Source: Physella acuta | Lineage: Eukaryota; Mollusca; Gastropoda; Physidae | Length of the DNA stretch: 64,000 nt | NCBI RefSeq assembly: GCF_028476545.1 | Contig: NW_026732694.1 | Span: 1 to 64,000, forward strand | Direction: 5' to 3' | Shown: piece after piece, positions 1-10,004 of the stretch | How the letters are laid out: the number at the start of each line of letters is the position of its first letter | Position numbering within the stretch: the first letter of the stretch is position 1 | Notes under the pieces: generated by a model | The model's input: only the letters and a program-made list of their open reading frames with translations | Databases searched by the model: none | Told to the model about the DNA's origin: nothing | Made by a program: the position numbers and the translations under genes

Positions 1-693
1 TCTAGTAACCACACTTCAATTTAATTTATTCAATTTATTTATTTATTATTCAATTTATTCAATGACGGTAACAATAGTAGGCACGGAGGCCTTCCACACA
101 CACATCTCCACGCACACAAATCCACACAACACGAACCCCCCCCCCCCCCTTACCCCCTTCAATACGCACACTAAGCCATATTTAGTACTACAAAAACTTT
201 GTTAACTTTGCAATTAAACTAGCCGTTCCGGTCAGGACATGCATTGGTTTTTTTTTTAGATAAACTTATCTGTAAAGGTCTATGTGTAAATATGGGCGTT
301 TGAGAAAATATAAACACAAACATAAACGGAAACAAACACAAACTTAAACGCAAACAACAACCGCAAACTGAGTCCACCCAGCTCTAGTGGGTACCTGACT
401 GCTTGAAATCCCCTGTTGTAATTGAAATTTGGGACTTCTAATTGTGCACAATTTTATTTAGAACAATCCACTCATCGTCTCTTGCAAGTATGCAAACATA
501 GAATCGATATTTGGTTGAATGTGTCAAACTTAGCCCGAATAATTCTAGTTTGATGCCCATGGTTCTTTCAGACAGTGGAGAGTCTAGTCTGATTGTGTTT
601 TTATAACAAATATTTTTATTTTAGTCGTGTCGAATTAAAAAATAAGAAATTACCAAAATGTAGAAAATAAAACAAATATAAAAAAAAAAATTC
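1..693. other. Intergenic, repeat fragments only
   Basis: No gene is visible. A poly-C run lies near 138-150. Around 366-395 a short stretch (CTGAGTCCACCCAGC, then TGGGTACCTGAC) matches the body of the SINE found in reverse near 23970-24000, so it is probably a SINE body without its tRNA-like head. The rest is AT-rich single-copy-looking DNA. Confidence 0.4.
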
Positions 694-872
694 ATAGCAG
701 CAAGCTTTTAATGCACTGAAAATAAGAAACAAATTTGCTTTCTCTCATAAAAGCTTTGGTCGCTCATGAGATCTTTTACATATTTTAGAGACAAAAACTT
801 TCATGAAAGAAAGCAAATTTGTTTTAGTTTCTTATTTTCAGTGCATTTAAAATATTAAAGGTTTGCTGCTAT
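694..872. repeat. Imperfect foldback (inverted repeat) element
   Basis: The left arm (about 696-745) reads AGCAGCAAGCTTTTAATGCA and then continues through an AAATAAGAAACAAATTTGCT-type stretch. The right arm (about 806-870) is its reverse complement with two small insertions, ending TTTGCTGCT. The intervening 60 bases are unrelated. This looks like a small non-autonomous foldback transposon. A convincing target duplication was not found, and the family is unknown. Confidence 0.6.
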
Positions 873-920
873 AAAAATGTTCTAATATTTGTTTTTTGTC
901 TTGGTGTCTGGTCTAACAAG

Positions 921-1087
921 CAGAGTTTCTTCTAGGCATTTCTTCGGGGGGGGGGGGGGGAGTACGAGATGAAATTTATATAGAAAACATACTTTTACCA
1001 GTGTCCACCTCCCACACTCCGAACATATCAAGAGCCCCCTCCTCCTCCCCCCCCCCCCCCGGAGAAAAAAGTATGGTGAACAAGGTA
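921..1087. mobile_element. Poly-G hAT-like MITE, decayed copy
   Basis: It starts CAGAGTTTCTTCTAGGCAT, continues into a G-run, then the family's internal segment (GAAATTTATATAGAAAA, ACTTTTACCAGTGTCC), C-runs and GGAGAAAAAAGT. The order is the same as in the well-preserved copy at 18266-18465. The right terminal repeat is eroded. Flanks CTAACAAG and CTCACATT agree at only 5 of 8 positions, so the target duplication is doubtful. Confidence 0.65.
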
Positions 1088-2340
1088 CTCACATTTTACA
1101 ATTACAAATGACATCAAACAACACAGACATAGACAAACAGTTCCCCTAGGCAATGCAATGTTACAAGTTACCAAGCAGTTTTATAGAATACTCCTATACG
1201 CCTATATATACATCTGCCGGGAATATTATTCTGCAGGTTCAAAGTATACCCTTGCCCTTCGTACCTACTACAGACAAACAAAAATGTCTACGACCATCAT
1301 TTCTCTGATAATCACCCCCCCCCCCCCCCCCGTAAACATTTGTAAGTTAATGTGGGCCATTTTGGAGAGGCGTGTATTGGAGGGGCAATGAAAACCTGGA
1401 AGATGCAGTGTGAGATAACGACATAATGTTGTTTTTTCTCTGAACTTCACCTTTCTAGCGCTTTGCGTGAGTGGACACATGAATTTACCAGACCAGAAAT
1501 CACAACAAAAAAATATTTAAACTACTCTATGGTTGCCAGATTTAGCATAACGTTTTTAATGTTCATCTAGTTTTTAGATCTACTCTCGTAAAAAAATATT
1601 AACTTATATAATAAAATAAATTTAAGGTACTCATTTAAAATATTAAATTGCAACGCTACATTACGATAAATATTATAACGGATATAAGTAAAATATTATG
1701 TAAATGAAAATATCTTACCTATAATACAGCGCGCCATTCTGTTGTCTGCAGTAAGTTGTCGACTAGTTGGGCTTGTGTATGTGCTTGGAATCGGCACTCG
1801 ACTGATGGACCAGCCTCGCCGCGGGTCACGTCTCGCGCTTCAAGTGTTGTGATGGGTTAGAAAAAAAAACTGGGTTGTTCTTAATATGAGACGCAGTTGC
1901 GTTTCCTGACGTGCTAGGCGGAATCATAAAAGTGCAGTTATTCGGTAGCGTGATAATAACGGTTGTAGTTATCGCGTATTTGTTAAACTGTAATTTAGTG
2001 GAAGGCAGAGTTTCATTCAGGCATCTTTCGGGGTGGCGGAACCCCCCCCCCCCCCCCCCCCCACCAGAGTTTCTTCCCGGCATCTCTTCAGGCAGTCTAC
2101 CGCGCCTCAAACTCTGGCGTCTTTATAGGGGAGAGCTGACTTATGCAATGATAGGCGAATTCGACTTAAGTGAGGAGGGGCGTTACATCATTCACAGATG
2201 ACCTGTCGCTTTGGTGAAAATAGCCATAAAAATGTGTTACTTGTTGTTGTCTTTTTTAAAAATCTCCTTTGTCTGATCAAAATGAAATATAAAATATGTT
2301 AGTTTTTCTATATAAATAATGCACAAATTTACTTTTATAG
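1088..2340. other. Intergenic with poly-C tracts and MITE scraps
   Basis: No gene is supported. Poly-C runs occur near 1316-1331 and 2041-2062. Around 2008-2095 two copies of the poly-G MITE terminus (CAGAGTTTCATTCAGGCATC and CAGAGTTTCTTCCCGGCATC) flank a poly-C run, a collapsed MITE remnant. The remainder is AT-rich and shows no further structure. Confidence 0.45.
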
Positions 2341-2415
2341 GACGGCGTGCTCGAATGGTAGAGCATACGAATGCTAACCCGAAAGTCTCGAGTTCAAATC
2401 CGAGTACAGGTCCAT
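2341..2415 (+). repeat. tRNA-like sequence, probably a SINE head
   Basis: A tRNA-like stretch has a box-A-like segment (CTCGAATGGTAGAGC), a TGCTAACC anticodon-loop-like segment and a box-B-like GAGTTCAAATCC. The same TGCTAACC and AGTCTCGAGTTC pieces recur near 3275-3350 and, in reverse, at 23995-24082, so this is a dispersed repeat. The acceptor stem does not pair well. It is best read as a tRNA-Ser-like SINE head, not a working tRNA gene. Confidence 0.5.
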
Positions 2416-2825
2416 AGAAAAAGCACAGGGGAGTTTTACTATAAATATTTTTATAAATATTTTAGAACATTTTAAAAAATAAAATGCTAATAAAATGTAC
2501 TGCTGCTACATTAATTAATTAAAAATTAATTAATTTCACGTTTGCAAATAATGGGAGATAATTCTTATATCTTTTTAAAAAAGTTACCCATCTTATTCAA
2601 CAAATAGTACTGATTTAACTAAAACGTAAACTTGTAAGTTATTTGTTTTTACATAACATGACATTAAACAGTTTGCTTGAATATGTTACTTTGGTTTAAA
2701 CCGAATTATTGCTATCAGTAGTGCGTAAATATGACATGGCCATTTTTTTTTGCTTCACAACACTTAGCGTGTTGTTTCACACTTGCCCTCACGTTGGCCG
2801 ACTGGAGGTTTTTATAGCTGGGCAC

Positions 2826-2912
2826 TGAGTAGTGGCGTCGCTAGGTCGGGTGTCATCTGGTGGTCTCTCCCCCCCCCCCCCCCCCCCATGCCTCGCTACG
2901 CCTAAGCCGCTG
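2826..2912. mobile_element. Decayed second-family hAT-like MITE
   Basis: The left end AGTGGCGTCGCTAGGTCGGG and the right end CTCGCTACGCCTAAG resemble the inverted termini of the copy at 39946-40228 (GACCTCGCTACGCCACTG in reverse). A poly-C run lies between. CTGAGT occurs on both sides, a weak hint of a target duplication. This is a short, internally deleted copy. Confidence 0.4.
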
Positions 2913-2983
2913 AGTGACTGAAACCTATTAGTCTGTACACAATTGTGTACAGTCAGAAAATGGTTATTGTGGCAACAGAATAG

Positions 2984-3115
2984 TTGGGGGGGGGGGGGGG
3001 GGGGGAAGGTCTTGAAGTTTTTGAGGGGGAGCTTGAAACTTCCGAAGGGCGGACTTTGGTTAAAATATATATTTTCTATATAAATGTATTTTTTTTTAAT
3101 TTCTTCAGGGGTGGT
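2984..3115. mobile_element. Poly-G MITE fragment
   Basis: A long G-run is followed by two G-run units (CTTGAAACTTCC, GGGCGGACTTTGG), the diagnostic TTAAAATATATATTTTCTAT and TATAAATG. It matches the middle of the poly-G hAT-like MITE. Both termini are missing. Confidence 0.5.
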
Positions 3116-3269
3116 GGGCGTGCTCCGAGAAGCCACCCACCCCCACGACACACACACACACCCTGGAGAGATGAAAGAAACACTTTTCCACCCACACAAT
3201 ACTATTTCGACTCTATATCCGGTCAGGTTCACTAAAACATTTTTTTTTTAAGTTGATCACACGCTGTCT

Positions 3270-3352
3270 TAGCCGTGTGAGTGGTTGAATTGTGGAGCAC
3301 TCGATTGCTAACCTGAGAGTCTCGCGTTCCTCTCCCACATTCGAGTCCATAG
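3270..3352 (+). repeat. tRNA-like SINE head, degenerate
   Basis: The sequence shares GATTGCTAACCTGAGAGTCT and a following ATTCGAGTCC with the tRNA-like stretch at 2341-2415 and with the reversed copy near 24082. A pyrimidine-rich insertion separates the box-B-like parts. It is probably an old SINE copy. Confidence 0.4.
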
Positions 3353-3757
3353 GATGTCCCAGAGTTCACTTACCTCATGTGGGTACCAAGTTCCAGTTCA
3401 AAATACAAGTGGGGGTGGGGGGGGGGGGGAGGCACACGATGACCACACAGTTTTGTTCCTAATGCCGTGGTCACAACAAGAGACGAAGGTCAAGGTCTCG
3501 GAATACAAGGGTAAGCCTGTAACGAAAATCTCGGTTAACAACTATCCTTATTAATTAGTAGACTCTTAAGTTGAAGTGACTGAGCTTTGTGATCAAGCTG
3601 ATTAAAACTAGAATAAGGTTATATCGCAGCAACACATCACACATCACTGCAACACATCATTGAAACACATCCTTGCAACTCCAAACTCAAACAACTGCTG
3701 CCTTGCAAAATGTTATTCGATGAACAAAGGCAATAGAAAGAAAAAGCAGGTTGAAGC

Positions 3758-4061
3758 CAGAGTGCACTGCCCCACCCCCCTCTAAGCACACCTAATTGGA
3801 AATATATACTTTTACCAGTGTCCGCTTCCCTCCCCGGGAAATTTAGCTCACCCTCCTCTATCACAGCCCCCCCCCCCCCCCCCCAGTGTTTCTACCACAC
3901 TTTTTTTTCTCCGGGGGACGGGGGCACTGGTAAAAGTATATTTTCTATATAAATTCTATTTCGTGGGAAGGGGGGGGGGGAGCGGTAGACGAAGAGATGC
4001 CTAGATGATACTCTGCCCCCCCCCCTCCCCCTTCCGGGGAAAAAAGTCTGAAATAAGACTG
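3758..4061. mobile_element. Poly-G MITE interrupted by another copy of itself
   Basis: The outer copy starts near CAGAGTGCACTG and contains AATATATACTTTTACCAGTG with C-run units. It is broken inside its last C-run at about 3883 and resumes near 4016 with C-runs, GGGGAAAAAAGTCTG and an eroded AAATAAGACTG end. The insert is the copy at 3884-4015. Because the target is poly-C, the duplication (C-run on both sides) cannot be sized. Confidence 0.5.
3884..4015. mobile_element. Poly-G hAT-like MITE, inner copy
   Basis: This short copy runs from CAGTGTTTCTACCACAC through GGGGGCACTGGTAAAAGTAT, TTTTCTATATAAATTCTATT and a G-run to GAAGAGATGCCTAGATGATA and CTCTG. Both ends are family termini. It lies inside the C-run of the copy at 3758-4061, in the opposite orientation. 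Confidence 0.55.
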
Positions 4062-4542
4062 GTCAATGGGCCAAATGGCGCATAGCATGTTGACAATCAG
4101 TCTAATATTTGAGTTGGAAGAAATTGCTGTCAACATTAGTCAACAATTAAGAGCGAAGAACTTAAATGGTTCTATTGGTACAAATTGTGCTATTGGTACT
4201 GCACCATTATTTTTTATTTTTTTAAGTTCGATTTATTTTCGTCACTGCGTTTCTTCTTCACTCCTCTTTGTCTTTTTTTTCGCCTTATTTTCCTTTTTTC
4301 CCGTGCAGGCTGTTTCATCGTATCACTATTTTTTTCTCGTATGTCAAAGCAAAATATTGCTTAATCGACGGTTCGTATCACATAAATCTGAGGGCACTCG
4401 TATGTCGAGGTACCACTGTACATAGAATCAGTAAAGGCAAAGGCTTTGATCGTAGACGGTGGAATGTCTACCACCTCAACTTAACCATGTATCATATTTA
4501 TATGGAATCTTGGTCTAGGGTCTACGTTGGTGAGTTATTAAT
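4062..4542. other. Intergenic, nothing recognised
   Basis: AT-rich DNA with a T-rich stretch near 4200-4330. Short open frames here lack family similarity, splice structure or codon character, and I see no gene. Confidence 0.4.
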
Positions 4543-5328
4543 TCTATATAAAGTTTCGCTGTCTGTCTATGTATCTATCTGTCTGACAAGAACGCTCTAG
4601 AGAAAAGACAAGGAAATTAAAAACCTTCACAGTAAAACGAAAACGAAATATGACGTCGACACATTTAGCATAGAGTATAACATAATCTCAAACCAGAGAG
4701 TGCACACAGTAATATGACGTCATTGATTCTCGCGTAAACATTGAAAAAAAAGGAAATTTTGTCTAATCTAAATGGTTTGCGTGAAGAGTTTCTTGCATAT
4801 AATTCTTCGGGTAGGGGCGAAGCCCCAACCCCCGCGTAAGAACGTCTGAGCCCCCCCCCCCTCCCCATCTCAAAAGAAATTTCTTCATCGATACTCTATA
4901 ATAAAATTACCGCCTAATTAATGTGTCTAATCTAAAAAGTGGTTTTCTCGCAATTTCTTTAATGCAATTCTTCGCGTAGTGGCTAAGCGCGACACCAGTG
5001 TTTCTTTCAGACTTTTTCCTCCCCGGAGAGGGGTGGGGGGGTACTTGAAATTTTCGGGGGCGGGGTAGAATTTTCGGGGAGGGGGCGGACACTGGAAAAA
5101 GTATATAATTATATTTCGTTGAATGGGACGGTAGACATGTTTTTTTGGGGGGTGGGGGGGGGGGGGGTGGGGGGGGGTGTGGGGGTCTGGGGTGTGGGGT
5201 GTGGGGGTGAGGGTGGGGTGTGGGGGGGTGGTGTGTGTGGGGGGGTGGGTTGGTTTTAATTTAGGAAAAGAGACAGCACTATCAGCCTAGCGCCCGTTGT
5301 ATCCTTCCTCAACGGGCCATTTTTCTCG
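4543..5328 (+). mobile_element. Helitron-like element, copy 1 of tandem pair
   Basis: The left end is TCTATATAAAGTTTCGCTGT, preceded by T. The right end has a hairpin (GCCCGTTG at 5292-5299 paired with CAACGGGC at 5310-5317), then 11 nt ending CTCG, followed by T. A 5' TC, a 3' hairpin and insertion in a T|T context are Helitron or Helentron traits. The terminal CTCG departs from the usual CTRR. The interior carries pieces of the poly-G MITE (from about 5000) and G-runs but no helicase or replication protein, so the element is non-autonomous. Confidence 0.6.
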
Positions 5329-5329
5329 T

Positions 5330-6399
5330 TCTATATAATAGTTTCGCTGTCTGTGTATCTATCTATCTGACAAGAACGCTCTAGAGAAAAGACAAGGAAA
5401 TTAAAAACCTTCACAGTCAAACGAAAACGAAATATGACGTCGACACATTTAGCATAGAGTAGAACATAATCTCAAACCAGAGAGTGCACACAGTAAAATG
5501 ACGACATTAATTATCGAGTAAACATTGAATGAAAAGGAAATGTTGTCTAATCTAAATGGTTTGCGTGAAGAGTTTCTTGCATATAATTCTTCAGGTAGGA
5601 GCGAAGCCCCACCCCCCGCGTAAGAACGTCTGAGCCCCCCCCCCCCCTCCCCAACTCAAAAGAAATTTCTTCATCGATACTCTATAATAAAATTACCGCC
5701 TAATTAATGTGTCTAATCTAAAAAGTGGTTTTCTCGCAATTTCTTTAATGCAATTCTTCGGGTAGTGGCTAAGCGCGACACCAGTGTTTCTTTCAGACTT
5801 TTTCCTCCCCGCAGAGGGGTGGGGGTAATTGAAATTTTCGGGGGCGGGGGTAGAATTTTCGGGGAGGGGGGCGGACACTGGAAAAAGTATATAATTATAT
5901 TTCGTTGAATGGGAAGGTAGACATGTTTTTTGGGGGTGGGGGTGGGGGGGGGGTGGTGTGTGTGTGTGTGGGGGGGGGGTGGGGTGGTTTCCTCATCGAT
6001 ACTCTATAATAAAATTACCGCCTAATTAATGTGTCTAATCTAAAAAGTGGTTTTCTCGCAATTTCTTTAATGCAATTCTTCGGGTAGTGGCTAAGCGCGA
6101 CACCAGTGTTTCTTTCAGACTTTTTCTCCCCGGAGAGGGGTGGGGGTACTTGAAATTTTTGGGGGCGGGGGTAGAATTTTCGGGGAGGGGGGCGGACACT
6201 GGAAAAAAGTATATAATTATATTTCGTTGAATGGGACGGTAGACATGTTTTTTGGGGGGTGGGGGGGTGGTGTGTTTTGGGGGGGGGGGGGGTTGGGGGT
6301 GGGGGGTGTGGGGGGGGGGTTGGTTTTAGTTTAGAGAAAAGAGACAGCACTATCAACCTAGCGCCCGGTGTATCCTTCCTCAACGGGCCATTTTTCTCG
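5330..6399 (+). mobile_element. Helitron-like element, copy 2 of tandem pair
   Basis: It begins TCTATATAATAGTTTCGCTG one base after copy 1 ends and closes with the same hairpin region, TTTTTCTCG, then T. It shares almost all of copy 1, plus an extra partial duplication: the unit starting CATCGATACTCTATAATAAA occurs near 5672 and again near 5994 (and once in copy 1 near 4888). G-runs of variable length occupy 5930-5980 and 6250-6320. It has no coding capacity. Confidence 0.6.
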
Positions 6400-8210
6400 T
6401 ATTAAATATTAATATAGTAAGAACAAAGTATTAGCTTTCTCGACAGTGTGAAGACCTAGTCAAATAGGGTTAGGTTTATAGTTGGCGTTACGTGTCAATA
6501 ATTCTATTTTAGGCAATAATCTTAAAAACTTATTTTGTAAAAAATTTGTGTTTAGCCGGGATACGCTTGGAATGATTACTTTGGAGGTCAATATTCGTCA
6601 GCTGTGACCGTGACCACAAAACCTTTAAACTTTGACCCTAAACCAGCTGTTTGTTACTATGCGCATGCTCACTGTTGCCGGATGCCGACAGTAAGAAACT
6701 AGAATAGAAATAATGATGAGAGTGAGCTAACACTCAACCATCAGGGTAGAGAAGATAAGACGAACTCCGCCTTAAATTTATTAGCCTGGTTTGTTAAAAT
6801 TTCATTTTTATTTGATAAATTATTTAGAGCACAGCTCTTGTATTAATCTGTTAAATTATATTTATACATCTACCATTTTTTAAACCGTCGAAGATGATGA
6901 AGCTTCGTTAATCTCGATGACCTAATTATTTTGCATTATTTTAATTTTATAATTTTTATATTTATTTTAAAATTTAGGCCTTTTTGACTGTTTCTACAAT
7001 ACAGTCCTGCAGTGTTGAAACTATCAAGACAAAGGCAACCTTTATTCTATCTGTATACGGTTGTTAACTCTTAATGCAAGCAACTGCAATGACACAACTA
7101 GTTCAACTACTATTGCATCCAGGTAACACACAAAGAGCTTCTGCAAAACAATTATTAAATTATTAGCATTTGGCATTAGGCCTAGATCTATGTAAATATT
7201 ATTATTATTATAAAATCTTTAAATGTGTAATGCTAATAGAATGTCTTTATATTATATTTTGCAGGTTAAAATGCATATTGGAGTATGTAGGCCTAAGCAT
7301 TTTATATAAGCAGGTGTAACTAGCAGAATACTTAAATTAAAGGTAAGCAGGTTTGATTTTTAAAATGTCATAGGGGTATATTAAGTACACATATAAATTT
7401 TTAGCACAAAAATGTTGCTAGTATACAATAACAATGAGTTTACTTTTATTTGGGGATAGGTGTCACCATTTATTGTTCTATTCAATCTTAACCCTCTAAA
7501 AGTAATTGTCTGTTATGAATTATCTGTCTACTGTGAATGTGAAAAAGTTTTGGCTGGACTTTAGATTGCTGTTTAAATGTTTAGTAGGAACTGACTTAAC
7601 ATTGTGCATGTGTTCAGTTAAAATCTAGATTTCAGAACTTGTAAAATTATTTCATTGAACTTGATAAATCTTTTATTTCATATTCATTAGTTACATAAGT
7701 AATTTGTATATCTAAATTATGTATGTTTTATTTCTACCAATTTTATATACATTTAACATTTAAATTAGGATGATCATCTTTTTTAGGATTTACATGCTTA
7801 TTTTGCATATTTTTCTACTTTCTTAGTTTCAACAGAATTAACCACTCACGCTAAAGAGAACCCTGCCTTCACTGAACCAGTCAAGAATCTCAAGCCATAG
7901 AAACAAGAGCTCACCCATAGAACATAAACACCTTGGTTTGTTTGTACCATATAAGTGTATTCAACATTGTATGTTCTAATTGCTTTCAAGTTTTTTTTTG
8001 CAGTCAACTATTAGAGTTTTTATAAGAAAACGCTGTTTAATTTATTTTAACTTATTATTTTTAACTTAAATTGACAGACTTTTGTGTTATTATTTTTTCC
8101 TTGTTCCCTGAAATAGTTATTGTAAGCTGTTGTGTATGCATATCACAACAGTAGTTATCAAACCAAAATGTTAAATGTTTCATTAAGATAACATTAGACA
8201 CAAAGGCATT
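6400..8210 (+). promoter_or_regulatory. Putative promoter and 5'UTR region of the 8.2-kb gene
   Basis: The likely promoter lies near 6600-6780, where GCGCATGCTC (6661-6670) resembles an NRF1 half-site in otherwise less AT-rich DNA. Downstream are plausible 5'UTR splice signals: a donor CCAG|GTAACA near 7123, an acceptor TTTTGCAG and donor AAAG|GTAAGC bounding about 7265-7340, and acceptors CAACAG near 7837 and TTTTGCAG near 8002. None encodes a start in frame with the CDS. The assignments are inferred; transcript data are needed. Confidence 0.3.
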
Positions 8211-10004
8211 ATGAACTCCTCTGATGGTGAACGTGTTAAGGATTGGACCCCGAACAGCACCAATGTTGCTGTAGAAAATCGTGGATCTGCAAGCACTCCA
8301 GGGTGGGTTGTACCAACGCCAAAAGATCACACGACTAATTTAACCTTTTTACCAATATTGGCCTTAATTATTTTTCTTATCTGCACGCTACTTAAAGTAT
8401 ACAAATGGTGCCGGGACGATGCCAGGCACAAAGCTAGGGGAGATGTAGAGTTTGGGGATGACAGTGAGGTCAACTATGGAATCATCAGCGCAGGGGACAA
8501 GGAATACATTGATGTTCGGAGTGATGGGATTTCTGTGTATGACACTGTTAGTTCATTTAGAGGCTTAGGAAATGGTTACGCATACTCTTACAACAGTCCT
8601 CAGTACTACCATGAAACTGTCACGTCCATAAAGTCACTGGTCCTGCAGAGGGCTGATGGTAGCCAGTATGATAGTGTTAAGTCATATAAAGCGTTTTTAG
8701 AAAAAATTACTCAGGATAAAGATTTAGCGGTAGAGGTGAAACTATTAGAGAATTATCCCATAAGAAGTAAAAGTGTGGAGCACTGCGTTGTTTTGGAGGA
8801 AGAAAGCTCAGAAAAGTCTGAAGATGTCTCTTCAAGGATGCTTACGTCTTTGCCTTTAAAGAAACACATTCACGTAGAAGGTCATAAATATCAGTATGAC
8901 AAGAAAAAGCAGAGACACAGGAGGGCAAGCGGAGATGCCCCGAATGGAATGAGAAAACGGTCAGCGTCGAACCCAACTTACCGCAGATCAAATGGCGCAG
9001 CAGCCAGCCTGCCTTCTATGCGTTACATTGTTTCTAGTGATTCCGATGATGATGAGTTGCAATTGGACAGAAAAAAGCTATGGGCTGAGAGGAAGAAGAT
9101 CTCTAGATCAGTATCTGGTGGGAAGATATCTAAAACTCCAAAAGACCCTCCTGATGGCATCTCAACTGCTGGTGCGGAGAATGGTGCAGGCCATTCATGT
9201 GTCCATAAAAGGAAACGGCATTACTCTGCAGACAGTGCCAGGCGGCACAAAAAGGGGTTAAAAGCAGGCTCTGATTTAAGTGAGAAAGTTCATTTTAACT
9301 GTCAGTCCAACGGCAAGACCAGGAAGCACAGGAAGCGTGATGAAAGTCAGTTGGACGAGTCTTCATCAGAGAACCCAATCAGTTCCCACTCATCCTCTGA
9401 TTCCAATGTCCCTTCCGATGGTGTTTCTTCTGATTCTGATGATGAAACCAAACAAAACACCCTCCTCTCCAACGCTTCTGATGACAAAACTGTAGACAAT
9501 GATGTGTTCTTTAGCCTAGATTCCGGAGCAGAACTTGCATCATCCTATGAAGTATTACAAAGCTCTCCACATCGGCCATTATCAGATACTAAAAAGTCAA
9601 TTGCTAAGGCAAAGGAAGACTTTTTTAGAAAGTCTTCAAACAGTCCATTACCATTGCTGCCTCCTACACTGAAAATATCTGGACCATCCGACAATGACAG
9701 CAGCATTTTGCTTGACGACCAGACAACAAATGTCCACATAAACGGTGCAGAATTCCCAGCTCTCAGCAACCATTCCAGCCAGCAACAATCACTGAACCAG
9801 TGCTCATACCTAGGATCTCAAGCTGACAGCTCCAGCAAGTCTTCACTCTCCACTGACAGCCACATGCCCGGGGAGAACCAGCTGAACATCTCTGTTGATA
9901 GCAGCGCTGAAGGAGAGTCACATGATCAGACCAGTCCTAAAAGAGTTCAGAGATTTCACGTCACTTTTGTTAATAATGATCTATCTAGTCTTCAATCTGA
10001 ATAA
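8211..10004 (+). CDS. Single-pass membrane protein with long disordered cytoplasmic tail (unrecognised)
   Basis: A 597-residue open frame in one exon; the start has A at -3. I do not recognise the family. Residues 1-43 are polar with NxS/T sequons at 2, 15 and 43. Residues about 44-62 form one hydrophobic helix (LPILALIIFLICTLL), followed at once by KVYKWCRDD, which suggests an N-out, C-in anchor without a cleaved signal peptide. Residues 70-230 are acidic with a few tyrosines (YGII, YIDV, YDTV). From about 230 on the chain is low-complexity: basic KKKQRHRR and KRKRHY patches and two acidic serine clusters (SSDSDDDE near 275, SSDSDDET near 405), typical casein-kinase-2 sites. The last residues (RFHVTFVNNDL) look more ordered. 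Long length, uniform coding character and AT-rich flanks support a real gene; its role is unknown. Confidence 0.75.
   Translation: MNSSDGERVKDWTPNSTNVAVENRGSASTPGWVVPTPKDHTTNLTFLPILALIIFLICTLLKVYKWCRDDARHKARGDVEFGDDSEVNYGIISAGDKEYIDVRSDGISVYDTVSSFRGLGNGYAYSYNSPQYYHETVTSIKSLVLQRADGSQYDSVKSYKAFLEKITQDKDLAVEVKLLENYPIRSKSVEHCVVLEEESSEKSEDVSSRMLTSLPLKKHIHVEGHKYQYDKKKQRHRRASGDAPNGMRKRSASNPTYRRSNGAAASLPSMRYIVSSDSDDDELQLDRKKLWAERKKISRSVSGGKISKTPKDPPDGISTAGAENGAGHSCVHKRKRHYSADSARRHKKGLKAGSDLSEKVHFNCQSNGKTRKHRKRDESQLDESSSENPISSHSSSDSNVPSDGVSSDSDDETKQNTLLSNASDDKTVDNDVFFSLDSGAELASSYEVLQSSPHRPLSDTKKSIAKAKEDFFRKSSNSPLPLLPPTLKISGPSDNDSSILLDDQTTNVHINGAEFPALSNHSSQQQSLNQCSYLGSQADSSSKSSLSTDSHMPGENQLNISVDSSAEGESHDQTSPKRVQRFHVTFVNNDLSSLQSE

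Noticed and set aside
2341-2415. Possible functional tRNA gene
   Set aside because: The acceptor stem pairs poorly and the same head recurs with SINE bodies elsewhere, so it is tRNA-derived repeat DNA.
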